A stretch of 64,000 nt of DNA from NCBI RefSeq assembly GCF_022605165.1, contig NC_063072.1, positions 2,294,001 through 2,358,000 of the forward strand. Reading direction: 5' to 3'. Shown here in pieces: positions 46,816 through 60,211 of this stretch (the stretch's first letter is position 1; every line of letters starts with the position of its first letter). A program made the translations under genes and the position numbers. The notes under the pieces were generated by a model. It was not told the DNA's origin. It worked only from the letters and a program-made list of their open reading frames with translations, and did not search any database. Source of the DNA: Purpureocillium takamizusanense. Taxonomy: Eukaryota > Ascomycota > Sordariomycetes > Hypocreales > Ophiocordycipitaceae.

Positions 46816-49800
46816 AGCAGCCCAGATGGCGTTGCCCCGACTATTGATTAGTAGTACGACAGCAGCAGCAGGACACCACTGCTTCGTACGTACCACAACG
46901 GCTGCGAACCCTCTGGCATTGCTACCGTAAGTACTTACTGTGCTGTACTGTATTGCACACACGGGGTACGCATACCTATGTACACCAAACATACCGGTTG
47001 GAGCAGCATGACGACGGCAGGTTGGTCCAAACAGACCGCGACCGAGTTGCTATTTACGGGCGTCATCCTGACATGGGTGACATCGAACAACCGCCAAGAC
47101 GCTGCCAGAGGCACTCCCATCGCGCGCATAACCAGGCACTACTTCGTTCTGTATAAACAGGAATGTCATGGAAGGCGACTCAGACGCGTGGCTGTTCAAT
47201 GTGGCAAAGGGTTATACTCGGTAGGCTGCGACAATGTATCCGCATCACACAGTTCTCCGTTAATGAATAGGCTGCGCAGTGCCACTTCTATCATGGTTTC
47301 TATCAACGCGACGGGGGACGTCTCATGCTGAGCGCATTGCCCGTCGGCCCTGATGAGCCCAGTCATGCTGGATCCACCCGAGTAAGTCTCCGACCTGGGG
47401 GTGGCAGCCTGGTTGCGGGCATCAGCTCGATGCAGGTGATAGTAGCCAACCCCAATAAGCAACGCCCCCATTGACGTATGTACAATAATAGCTGGCGTCG
47501 TGCCGTCTTGTCATTGACAAGCTCAGCTTCCGACTCAGCCTCGCTTTATTCCGAGCAATCCCAAAAAAAAGGGCTCCAGCAGCAGGCAGCCCACCAAGTT
47601 GAGAGTGCGTGCATAAGCGGGCCTCCTTTCCCAGAGCACCGTTCTCCTAGCGCACCCAGAGAAGGCGCGACGACTAATGATTGGCGCCTAACATGCAACT
47701 GGCCGGTGCTGCATGTCCATGGACCGCCAACTCGAGGCGCAACGAACGCCCTGACGGGCGCAGGAACGACGAAGAGTGTTTGCCTTGGAGCCAGGAAGCT
47801 GCAACGTCGACAAGTCCGTGCAAACCGCCAGGGCCATGTTCGAGGTACATACGTCTGGTGCAAAGGCATTCGTCGCATGAGATTAACGGCGGCCTCTGAA
47901 GAAGACGGCACGTAGCCCATTGTTTCGAGTTTGCTGCCAGTCCCTTGAATCTTCAGGGGCACCCCCCGGACGCCAGCCCCCACAGCCCGGCCAGGAGACG
48001 CGTGGCTTCCGAGCTGGGCTAGGCTGATGCCTCGGAAGCTTTCTAGAAAAGCAGGGGTGGCACGAATCCCAGTGGTTGTTGGCTGCGTTCAGCCAGTCCT
48101 GACAAGCACCACAACACAAGAAAAAAGTCCCTTGGGCTGCAGCCCGCGGGTAAGCATGTGCTGTTTGTCCACCCGCGGCTATCTGGTTGGTAAGGACCAC
48201 ATACTACAAAGGGGGGGCTGTCCGACCGCGCTGGTCAGCGACGCTATTATGGGTGATGGGGATTGCACGCTCGCAGCTTCGGCGGCTGATGCTCCCCGGG
48301 GCCAACACCAAAGAACCTTAACAATTCCTCATGACCCGGCTGGCGCGGTTGTGTTCTTACGGCGTGCCAGACATGGCCCTGCCTGGCCCATGAAGTCGGG
48401 GGCGCAGAAGTCGCTCATACGTGGTGAATGGTCTCACCAAGCGAGTATGGCGCGATGAGGCCCGTGGCACCGTAGGACTAGGTCAACGTATCCGTCGGCC
48501 ATGCCCCTCGCCTGTCGATATTGGCCTTGAAACCACGCCAGGGTATTTGCCCGGCCAGTGGCTGAGTTCTCGCAGTCCATGGGCGGAGAGCGACGGCCGG
48601 GTCCCGGGACCTTGCTGGTCGTCAGCGTCTCATCGGAGTGTTGAGGCTCGACGCTGTTAGCCGATAGGTGGTCACGCTGTTGGCTGGTTGGTGCCACGCT
48701 CGACATTTTGTGCTGCCAGGAGGACGGCTACGTATGTACATCGCCACGTACGAATACGTACATATAGTACTCCTCCGCTCACGGTGTGTGAGTTGTCTCA
48801 TGGACGGGCCTTTGGCAGCCGTGCTGTCGTCTTGCTCCCCCACTCGAGGGCCGCCGCAGGGGCATTCCTTGACTGCTCGAATAAATGTCCTTTTTCCGTC
48901 TCAAAATGGCCAATGTGTCATTTTGAGCAGCATCCGCAACGAACAATCGTCATCATATGCCACTTCGGAAAGCACCAAGAGCCGCAGGATCATGGCGTTG
49001 TTTCGGCGTACATGCAAACCTAGGCCGGCGCGATGCGGCGTTCGCTTCCCTACCCCCGGGGGGGTGCGCTGGGGCAATCATCCATGGAAGCGGAGCTTGG
49101 GGGGCAGTTGGCAGAACCCCATTGCGATCACTTTGACAGACATCGTAGCGGAAAGGCGCACAAACGGCACGGCGCGATGCTGAAGCCCCTGAGCTAGAAC
49201 GACTGATTCACGGAGAATACGACGTTTGGTCCCATCAAGGCAGATCCAGGTACCGCGTACGCACAACGATCCGCAGACTTTCCGCCTGACTCGGTTGGGG
49301 CAAATCAGTTGTAAATTGAATGCCATTCTGGAGGGATTTGGTGACAATCGTTGAGCCCGGACGGCTGATCCCTGTCGGGTCTCGTTCCCTCTTGCCACGA
49401 GCACAAGCCTTCTCGAAAGCTTGGGGTGCTGAGTGGAGTGCATTAGCATTGAGTCTTGACGTGCCGTAAGGCGTACGTAGTTAGTATGTACGAAGTACTA
49501 CTGCCACAGCGATGGAAGCCCGACAGCCCCATAGTTCTTGATCGGCTCGCGCCCCGTGTTGGCCGATGACATGCTTGGCGAGTTCGTCAATCGTCCAACT
49601 CACCGGCCTCCGGTCATCTCGAGTCACTGGCGGGCGGGCGGGCGGGTAGCTGCCACGGTTGTATTTGTCTACTTGGTAACTATATGCATACTTCGAGTCC
49701 CAGACGGAAGCTGTCGCGCGCCATGTCTTCGCCGCCTGCGGCATGGCCCTAACACGCACAGGGAGACGGAGACTGAGGGAGAGAAGGATTGCTGGGCCAC

Positions 49801-51369
49801 GCTGTCTTGTCCGCATCGCCCCGGCGCGGCCCCATCACACACAGCGTCACGGTGAGGCGGCGGGACGAGGCTGGCGAGCACAGCCCAGCGCAGCCAAACC
49901 CCAAACCATCGTCAAGCCGACCCCGTTGCGTTGCCGTCGCGCCAGTTGGATGGGGGGGGCGCCGCCGTCTGGCTTTCATGGCCTGCCGGGGAAGCCATCC
50001 GCCAGCAAGCATACCCTGTTCCACGACGACGTCGTTAATTTTAAAAAATTTTCCCATCCCAGCCAAGTCAGCAGGCAACCCGCCCTCTTTTTCCCTCCCC
50101 TTTCGTTTCTGGCCTGGCTTGGACACGGTCCCTCTTCTCTGCCCGGTCGAAACGTGGGTGCAGGGCAAGGGTGCTCAATCCGGCAACTGGTCTTCTGGAA
50201 GGCCGCCTGGGAGGAGGAGGAGCAGCCCTGGGTGTCTAGGATCGGCCGCCTCTCGCGTGCGGGCCCGCGTTGCCGGGGGGGAGGGGAAGGGGGGGAGGCG
50301 GCCCGCGTGTGTGTGATTCCCAAAGAGATTCGTCGTTCACGCTGGGCCACGTGGGGTGGGCATGGTGGTGACTGTGTCACCGAAAGAAGAAAGACGGCGG
50401 CTGCTGCATATTCGACGATGCAGGTTTGCTGCGGCTGCGTGTCATCTGAGTGACCTCGGTGCCGCAGGTGGTTGGTGTAGAGTCGCGGCTGAAGCTTCTT
50501 AGACATGCGCACTCGTTTCCTACAAAATACTTTTGAGTGTGATTGCTTGAGTGGGATGACACTGGCGGTTATAGTGGTGGTGCATGCACCTGCCAGGATG
50601 TGTTGGTATGGGCAACGGCACAAGATGTTCCACCGCCACCATGAGACTCCAGGCGTAACCGACGACGCAAGAAACCAAAACCGACACGATGATTCAAGAT
50701 TCGCATGCCGATTAACCGCCAAAAGAAATGCTGTTCCGTCTTTCTTCGGGAGGCCGGCAAAGACGGAATCTTCCTCCTTGACTGAGGACGTGTTGGATAC
50801 AGGGTAGATGAGTGTTCCAGGCTCGGGCGGACATCGACGTTGCCCAAGCGAGAACCATGAAAGTGGCGGCGATCCATTGCATGGAGCGGAATGTGCTACC
50901 TGACAGGTCCAACTATACTCACTGAAGGAGACGTTGCGAACTTCCCCTGGCTTTGCTGGACGAGATTGCGAAGCCTTTCTTATACGTTCGTGAAGGAAGC
51001 TTGAAGTGAGGCCGTTGTCGCCTTGTCAAATAGTGGAGTACTCATTATGCCGCGGAATGGAAGCATGATTAGGGGTATCTCACTAATACAAGCTGACAAT
51101 CAGCTCTTCTGGGTGCCCGCCCCACACATGGTCCTGCCAAGTCGTCAGCCGTGCTGTCCACCCCGCCATCCGTGACGCAGCTCCTCCTATCGTGACATGC
51201 GACGCAAACAGCTCTCGAGAATCCCTTGATTGATTCACCCTGCCCGACGAATTCCGCAGGAGCCTCACCCCGTTGACGAGAAGCAACGAACAAGCTACCT
51301 CCGACCGACCGCCCGCCGAAGACGGGGCACGCAAGCGCGCCGCGCGGGACAGCCAAGGCCGACACAAAC

Positions 51370-52170
51370 ATGTCCATCATCCAGCAGCACACGAGCGCGT
51401 CGCTCAGCGACGCCTGGCGCACCATCAACATCGACGCCCTGACCGAGGACTCGAGCGTCAACTTCGACACCTCGACGCTACACCCGCCGCAGCCGGAGAT
51501 CTCGGAGGCCGAGGTGCGCCAGCTCGCCGGCCAGGTCAGGCAGCTGCTGAGGGGCGGCGACGCCGAGGGCGCCCTGCGAGGCTGCCTGGAGACGCCCGTC
51601 TACAACGGCACCGACGGGGCAAAGGTGCGTAGCAAGCCGCAACCAAGAAACAGAAGCCCCCCCCCGGAGGCTGTGGGAGCCGACGGCGAAGCTCGAGCGG
51701 AGATCAAAGGCTGACAATGCGTTGCGCGCGTTGATAGGAGGCTCACCTGCAGACGATCATCGAGGTCCTGCAATCCATCAAGGCCAGCGATATGAGCCCG
51801 CTCCTGCGCGGGATTTACGAATCCCCCGGCGGAAACGAGTCTCTGGACGTGCTCATGAAGTACATGTGCGTTCATACGGCGCCGACCCCTCCCCCCCCCC
51901 CCCAGACAAAGAGGGATTTGAAGTCGGCGGCTAACGATGCGCAGCTACAAGGGCATGGCAATGGGGCAAAGCGGAGGCGCCGGGCGTACGCCCTCCAAGG
52001 TTACGCCGCAGTCGACGGGCGGCTTCAGCCAGATCGGTGCCCGGCCCGGAGTGTCCAACGAGCCCGCAACGGCAGCCATGAGCGTCCTGCTGAGCTGGCA
52101 CGAGAAGCTGGTGGACGTAGCTGGCCTGGGCTGCATTGGGCGGACAATGACGGACTGGCGCAGGGTGTAG
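51370..52170 (+). CDS. arc15: Arp2/3 complex subunit 5 (ARPC5, p16-Arc)
   Basis: ARPC5 is the smallest subunit of the Arp2/3 complex, which nucleates branched actin at endocytic patches. Exons 51370-51624, 51753-51865 and 51945-52170 give 197 residues. Typical blocks are SDAWRTINIDALTEDS, EAEVRQLAGQVRQLL, the family-defining TIIEVLQSIKASDMSPLLRG, SLDVLMKYIYKGMA and the C-terminus VLLSWHEKLVDVAGLGCIGR with MTDWRRV. The second intron contains a C-run (about 51893-51903) shortly before the branch site GGCTAAC. It converges with the gene on the opposite strand, with 177 nt between stops. Confidence 0.95.
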
Positions 52171-52347
52171 AGGGGGGCGGGCGTGTTGGCAGATGGTGAA
52201 ATGGCGCATGTTATACGGATGGACAGCAAAAGATGTAGAGTCGCTGCAGGGCACTCGGCGTTTCCCCCCACTATTCTACATACACCATGGTCGTCTGGCA
52301 TCGTCTTTGATGCCTGTTGGTACAGCGCTCCGCGCCCCACGGGGCAC

Positions 52348-53546
52348 TTACTTCTTTTCCAAGATATCCTTCAGGTTCAGCTCGCCGCTTCCTCTTGCAA
52401 GCGGTTTCGGCTGGTTCTCCCCCTCGCGCCAACCAATCATGTATATGATCCTAAAGGTTGCTGGGATGGATCCGTCCGGGTTTCCATGTAGCTCCCTGTA
52501 TATGGCTTCGTTGGCCATGAGCACATCCCGTCTGATTGGGGCCATCTCGCGACCGAGGATGGCATTGTTCTCGCCCATGGATTGCAGGTCTTGCATCAGC
52601 GCAAAGGTGTCTGGGTAGTCGACGATGATGTCATCGACGTCGACGGTCAGCATCTTAAAGCCGGCCTTCTGGAGCAAGCCGCCCACATCCCGGACGTCGG
52701 CCAGCGGGGAGACGTGGGGGGAGATGCCGCCTCTGCGCTCCTGCTCTGCGAGCTGGAGGGACGTGCGCAGTTCGAAGAGGGTATCCCCGCCGAGCATGGC
52801 CCCGATGAAGGGGCTGTCCGGCTTGAGGACGTGGTTGATTTGCGACAGGATGCCGGGGAGGTCGTTGATCCAGTGCATGCTCAGGGAGCTCAAGACCAGG
52901 TCGAACGACTCTGCCTCGTAGGGGAGGGTCTCCTCGTCTTCGAGCACCTGTCGCGTGATGTTGAGCTTCTTGTTGAAGTCGAGGTCCGCATCGCGGTATA
53001 GAAGGGCCTCGGACGAGTCGGCGGCCACGAGCTCTGATATCCGCGTCGCCAGCGGCGGTGATTCCGGCTGTGAAGGATCCTGGTCCGGGTTCTCCTGGAC
53101 CAGAGCCCGCGCAATGTTGCACGAGTTGGCCCCGAGGTCGAGGACGCGGGGGAAGTGCCGGTTGATGTCCTGGAGACGGGGTGTCAGCACACGACGGGCA
53201 TGTGTCTCGTGATGCCATGATGCCATGAAATTAAATAGGCCGAACAGCGCGCGCTCACCAGCAGCCGATCCGTGAGCCGCAGGGCGACTTCGTCCTTTAG
53301 GTAGTCGGCCTGGCGGCCCTCTTCAGGCTTTGAGGCCGCGCGCTCCTTCTGGAGCCACTTTGTGCGGCGATTGAAGACCTGGAAGCGCGGCGCGCCACCG
53401 GCGAGGACGGCGTACGACGAGCGTTGTTGGCCGTTGAACTTGGTGATGACGGCATTAAGGGACGGCATTGAGGGGCCGCTGAGCAGGGGCAGGCGTTGCC
53501 AGCCCTTGCCCAGCAGTGCCGAGGCTGGCCACGCGCATGGCGACAT
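52348..53546 (-). CDS. NDUFAF5-like mitochondrial complex I assembly methyltransferase
   Basis: A class I SAM-dependent methyltransferase-fold protein of the NDUFAF5 family, which acts in the mitochondrion in early complex I assembly (arginine hydroxylation of NDUFS7 in animals). Exons 53546-53259 and 53169-52348 on the minus strand give 369 residues. The N-terminus is basic and hydrophobic, as expected for a mitochondrial presequence. Characteristic stretches are FQVFNRRTKWLQKERAA, FPRVLDLGANSCNIARAL (SAM-binding loop), FDLVLSSLSMHWINDLPGIL, FIGAMLGGDTLFELRTSL, SPLADVRDVGGLLQKAGFKM, VDVDDIIVDYPDTFALMQDL and IYMIGWREGENQPKPLARGS. The 89-nt intron has donor GTGAGC. It shares a divergent promoter with the AP-2 alpha gene. 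Confidence 0.93.
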
Positions 53547-54514
53547 TACACGACGCCGGTTCTGCAGAGCGCGTGCATCTGCCGACGGAGGAGAGGTCGT
53601 CGATGACGGGATGACGCCCGCGCGCCGCGAAGTGGGAGCTTGCTGTCGCGGACTTTTGGAGCAACCTCTATTGGACGGCTAACCCGGGCATGGTGGGGCA
53701 TGGCAGAGCGGTGATGTTCTAATTGGCCTCGCGGCATTGCCTTCAGGTTCCCGCTGCGGTGGTTTGACTGCCCGGCCACAGGGCGCGTGCCGTGGTGGAG
53801 GGGTCACCCAAAAATGGCTGTTAAAACTGGCGCAGCATGCCCGCGCTGGGCATGCACCCCCGGGCCGGGCCTTTGGTGGGTTAGGTGCCCGCTAGAAGCC
53901 CTGCAGGCTGTGCTGAAGGGCGCTGTACGCGCCCGCCCATGCCGCCCTGCCCATTGCCCACGTCCGGGCAGTGGAGGGTTGCACCGGTGTGCCCGGGTGG
54001 TCCAATCCCATCAGCACCGCCGCCGCCCGTAGCCAGAGCTAACAACGACCTGGACCACGGTCCATGCCTCCGCTCCCTTTCTCTAGCATCACGACTCTCG
54101 CCCGCTTGACGCTTGCACCGCCTGCGACCGTTGGACGGCTGCAAGCTTGGCCATCGCATCGACACGGCAGCAACGTTCGTTCGCGCAGGCCGCCAGCTGC
54201 ACGTTTGTCTCGGAAGCACGCCGCTCCCTCAACCGTCAAGACCCATCCGACCGACCCAGCCGCTTCGCACACGACCCCAGACAGACCCTGCAGCGGCAGT
54301 GACGACAACGCGCGCCGTTGACAAACGGTTGGGAGCCAACGTCGACGCCCTGCTCGAGTATGCCAGCGCTTCAATTTCCGACGACGTAACTGAGGATCCG
54401 GCCTCTCGTAACGAATTCCTGACGCATTCTACTTCTGCCGCCCTCGGGCTACCATCCACCGTCGACACAATAAGGGGGTAACCAGGCTGAGGGGCAGCCG
54501 CCGTCGCCACCGCC
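53547..54514. promoter_or_regulatory. Divergent promoter of the NDUFAF5-like and AP-2 alpha genes
   Basis: The 968-nt spacer between divergent start codons has no recognisable gene. It contains an 8-bp inverted repeat GCATGCCC/GGGCATGC (53835-53855, loop GCGCT). Towards 54500 it becomes a C-rich leader for the AP-2 gene. Confidence 0.5.
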
Positions 54515-57500
54515 ATGTCGTCCTCGGGCACCGGCTTCCTCGGCCGCTCGAGCAGCAGCAATGCCAACATGCGCGGCCTGGTACAGTTTATTGCGGACCT
54601 CAGGAACGCTCGCGCCCGCGAGCTCGAAGAGAAGCGCATCAACAAGGAGTTGGCCAACATCCGCCAAAAATTCAAGGATGGCAACCTGAGCGGCTACCAC
54701 AAGAAGAAATACGTCTGCAAGCTTCTATACATTTACATTCTGGGGTGGAACGTCGACTTTGGCCACCTCGAGGCCGTCAACCTCATCTCGGCCAACAAAT
54801 ACTCCGAGAAGCAGATCGGTTACCTCGCCATGACCCTCTTTCTTCACGAGAAGCACGAGTTGCTACACCTCGTTGTCAATAGCATCCGCAAAGACCTGAT
54901 GGACCATAATGAGCTGTTCAACTGCCTGGCTCTTCATGCCATTGCCAATGTGGGCGGTCGCGAGATGGGAGAGGCCCTGAGCGGCGAGGTTCATCGGCTC
55001 CTCATCTCACCGTGAGTACTCCTGCTTTGCGCTGAATGGCGCATGTCCCCGTGCTTACGCTGTGCTCTGCAGGACCTCGAAGCCGTTTGTGAAGAAGAAG
55101 GCTGCCTTGACCCTACTTCGGCTCTATCGGAAACATCCCGACATTGTCTCGCCGCAGTGGGCGGAGCGCATCATCCACCTGATGGACGATACTGACCTCG
55201 GCGTCGCGCTTTCCGTGACCTCGCTGGTCATGACGTTGGCGCAGGATAACCTAGAACAGTACAAGGGGGCCTACACCAAGGCGGCGGCAAGGCTGAAGCG
55301 CATCATTATCGACGGAGAATACACCACCGACTACCTCTACTACAAAGTCCCCTGCCCCTGGTTGCAAGTCAAGCTGCTCCGGCTGCTGCAGTACTTTGCC
55401 CCTTCTGGTAAGTACTTTAGCGAAACGGGACTGGTAATTGAGGGATTCTGACTCTCCGGATAGAAGATACCCACGTACGGGAGATGATCCGCGAGTCCTT
55501 GGAAAGAATCTTGAATCTCGCCATGGAGACGAACAAGAACGTTCAGCAAAACAACGCCCAGAACGCCGTCCTTTTCGAAGCAATCAACCTCATAATTCAC
55601 CTCGACACCGAACACGCACTAATGAAGCAGATTTCCTCTCGCCTTGGCCGCTTCATCCAGAGCCGCGAGACCAATGTACGGTATCTAGGCCTGGAGGCCA
55701 TGACACACTTGGCAGCGCGCTCAGAGACGCTGGGGCCGATCAAGCAGCACCAAGATATTATTCTCGGTTCTCTCAAAGATCGTGACATCAGTGTCCGGCG
55801 GAAGGGGCTTGACCTTCTCTACAGCATGTGCGACTCGACCAACGCCCAAATCATTGTCGGCGAGCTTCTTCATTATCTGCAAAACGCCGATTTTGCCATT
55901 CGCGAAGAAATGGTGCTCAAGATTGCGATTCTCACGGAAAAGTACGCGACTGACGTGCAGTGGTACGTGGACATTTCGCTGCGTCTCATCGCCATGGCCG
56001 GGGACCATGTTAGCGATGAGGTCTGGCAGCGGGTCATCCAGATCGTGACAAACAACGAAGAGCTACAGGTGTATGCCGCCCAGAATGCCCTGCAACACAT
56101 CAAGTCAGAGCACTGCCACGAAACGTTGGTGAAGATTGGAGCCTACATCCTCGGCGAGTTTGGCCATTTGGTCGCCGACCAGCCGCGGTGTAGCCCGATC
56201 GAGCAGTTCATGGCTCTCCGAAGCAAGCTTGCGGGCTGCTCCCCGAGCACTCGCGCCATGATCCTGTCATGTTTCGTCAAGTTTGTCAACCTCTTTCCAG
56301 AGATCAAGCCGCAGCTCCTGCACACCTTCGACGTGTATACGCATACGCTGGACTCGGAGATGCAACAGCGAGCATGCGAGTACTTGGCCCTGGCTAGGAT
56401 GCCTACGGATGATCTCTTGAGGACTGTTTGCGATGAGATGCCACCTTTTCCGGAACGAGAGTCGGCACTTCTTTCTCGCCTTCATCAGAAACACGCCAAC
56501 ACCAGCGACCGGCGAACATGGGTTGTTGGCGGCAAAGATGCCAACGCTGACGGCACCGAGCTGGGCATGGCCAAGACTGGTAGCCTTAAGAGGACTTTCA
56601 GTGCCGCTGTACCCCTGAATGGCGGCAAGGGGGGCCATGGCGGCGGCACCAACGGCAACGCGAATGGCGCCACGGATCTTGCTGGGCTGGACATGAATGC
56701 GCCAACGCCATCCGAGCCCAAGATGCTCAAGCCACCTAACCTCGCCAGCGCCGCGCATCTCTCCCCTGGGTGGGAGGCAGGCTTCGATAGACTCATCCTG
56801 CGGTCGGAAGGCGTGCTATACGAAGATGGCCAAGTCCAAATCGGTGTTCGGTCTGAATACCGTGGGCAGATGGCCTGTCTCATTGCCTACTTCACGAACA
56901 AAACTCCTGGGGCCATGACGTCTTTTACGACGACGCTAGACCTGGACGAAGCCGAGAAAGGAAAGCTCACGTGGGATGTCAAGAACCTCCCCGAAAGCAC
57001 CATAGCCCCGGGAGCCCAGTCTCAGCAAGTGACAATGTTTGAGTCGAAGAGGGTGTTCGACAAGAGCCCGACGATTCGAGTCAGCTACCTGGCGGGCGCG
57101 CTGCAGGCGCTCACACTGAAGCTGCCCGTAGCTATTCACAAATTCATGGATCCTGCTGACCTGTCTGCTGAGGACTTCTTCAAGAGGTGGAAGCAGATCG
57201 GCGCAGGCCCTCGCGAAGCACAGGAGATCTTTGGTCTAGCTCCGGGTAAGGGTAGTGGGAGAGAGATTACGGAACGGTTCGTCAACAAGACGATCGAAGG
57301 GTTCCGATGGCGCGTGCTGGACATGGTGGATCCGAATCCCAAGAATCTCGTGGGGGCCAGCGTGTTGCACACCTCGGAGGGGGGCAAGTTTGGCTGTCTC
57401 CTGCGGCTGGAGCCGAACTACGGTACTCAGGTGAGTTGCGCTGAGGTGATGGGACACGAGTTTGAGCTGTTCAGTGCTGACCCAGGATGGTAGATGATCC

Positions 57501-57628
57501 GACTGACGATCCGAGCCACTGACGAGTCGGTCCCATCTGTATTGCTCAAACTCATGCAGGAGAGGCTTTCCGCGGGGCAGTCGACACGTGAACAGCCCGG
57601 AAGCCCAACTTTTTCGTGGGATGCCTAG
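54515..57628 (+). CDS. AP-2 adaptor complex subunit alpha (alpha-adaptin)
   Basis: The large alpha subunit of the AP-2 clathrin adaptor binds phosphoinositides and accessory proteins at the plasma membrane. Exons 54515-55011, 55073-55407, 55464-57430 and 57494-57628 give 977 residues. The trunk begins MRGLVQFIADLRNARARELE and has KKKYVCKLLYIYILGWNVDF, DLGVALSVTSLVMTLAQDN and VRYLGLEAMTHLA. A Gly/Asn-rich hinge (GGKGGHGGGTNGNANG) leads to the appendage (SEGVLYEDGQVQIGVRSEYR, DPADLSAEDFFKRWKQIG). A 63-nt final intron (57431-57493) is supported because the downstream frame gives MIRLTIRATDESVPSVLLKL, the usual end of fungal alpha-adaptins. Retention of that intron would end the protein early at 57493. 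Confidence 0.95.
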
Positions 57629-58074
57629 GTGCTTGTTGTGAGTGTCGTTGCGGCCTGGTGGCGACAGAGAGCCACGACGAGGAGAGAGAAATGGATCGCG
57701 GGAAAAGCACTTGTGGCGCGTTTGAGGTCTAGGATGATGGGCGGCGCGAGGGGCGTATGCATTGATGCCTGGGGCTGGGGGAGTCGTCGGCACTGGTGGA
57801 ACATGAGTTGGGGACGGAAGGACGCCAGGTCGGTAGCATCGAGACGCGAGGAAAGTCACGGCGCAGGTACAGACGGAATTGCACTCCGGCGAATTCGAGG
57901 AAGCGAAAGCCGCCATGACACCCGCGAGACACATGCCAACATGTCGGTTGCTGCGCCCGCAGAATAGCTGCAGTCAACGTGGTCCAGGACCAGTCCGAGC
58001 CGGACAGGCGCTTAATACATTTGGATGAAATCTATCATATACATTATTAGGTTCTTTGCCCTTCGTTTCATCAT
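57629..58074. other. Convergent 3' intergenic region
   Basis: It lies between the ends of the AP-2 alpha (+) and PLP homeostasis (-) genes. I see nothing in it beyond 3' UTR-like sequence. Confidence 0.6.
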
Positions 58075-59407
<1,333 letters not shown>

Positions 59408-60211
59408 GGCTCCCGTCGGCTCGGCTCGGGATGACGACGAGCTGTGCTGTTCTTGCGGGCGGTGGCGGCGGCGACGGCGGTGGTGATGCCCGGGGTGGGA
59501 GGACGAGTCACGGAGCAGTAGCAGCAGTAGCAGCAGTAGCAGTAGTAGTGGTATGTCAGTGGTATGTGAATGTGTGTGTGTGTGTCTGTGGAAAGCGGGC
59601 GAGTGTGACGTTGGGAGTGAAGTCCAAAAGTCGACAGACGGGGTGAGTGAGTGGGAACATGGGAACATAAAATGCGGCCCGCAGCAGCATGGTGGAACGT
59701 GGGGTTTTGCCCGTCCGGTTTGTAATGTTAGGCCATCAATCATTATCCTCCCTGTACTGCATGCACGTAATACATAGCACAACCAAAACCCTCCCTCAGA
59801 GGGCGCGGGCCCCGCTGTTTTGGGTGCATGCTGATTATTGGCCGTGCTGTAAGCGACTCTGCAGCGGGCATCGCCAACAGCATCAATCAATCACAACTCA
59901 AGCTGTCTTTGCAACGTACACCAAGTCGCTCTTTGGCGGCGGTCCAAGCATCACCGCAATGCCATACGGAGGAGCGATGCATGCAATGCACCAACGATTT
60001 ATTCATCCATCATTCAAGGGGCGTTTGACAAGGAAAGCTGAAAGGCCTCCATGGCGAGGCTCAGATACGTCGTCACTTAGTATGTTTACGTTTCCAGACG
60101 TCTCAATGCGCCGTGCTGCAACTATGATATCCAATCATGCTGTGCTGTCGGTGTCCTTGATCGCAGAACCGCCAGTACGCTATAAAGAATCGCCGCCTCG
60201 CCGTCAACACA
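59408..60211. other. Intergenic region between the HET and PLP homeostasis genes
   Basis: No gene seen in 800 nt. It contains a GCAGTA trinucleotide-type repeat (59515-59550) and a TG run (59570-59586), in the promoter of the PLP homeostasis gene. Confidence 0.55.

Larger units (their letters stand above)
41197..51369. other. Gene desert, right part
   Basis: There is no recognisable gene in about 10 kb. It is rich in GTACC/GGTAC/CCTTAGG words between 42.27 and 45.22 kb, has a G16 run near 42.3 kb and short arrays of CATGG, CCA and GGGC. Open frames are Arg/Pro/Ser-rich, overlap on several strands and show no domains. The last few hundred bases should carry the ARPC5 promoter. Confidence 0.55.
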
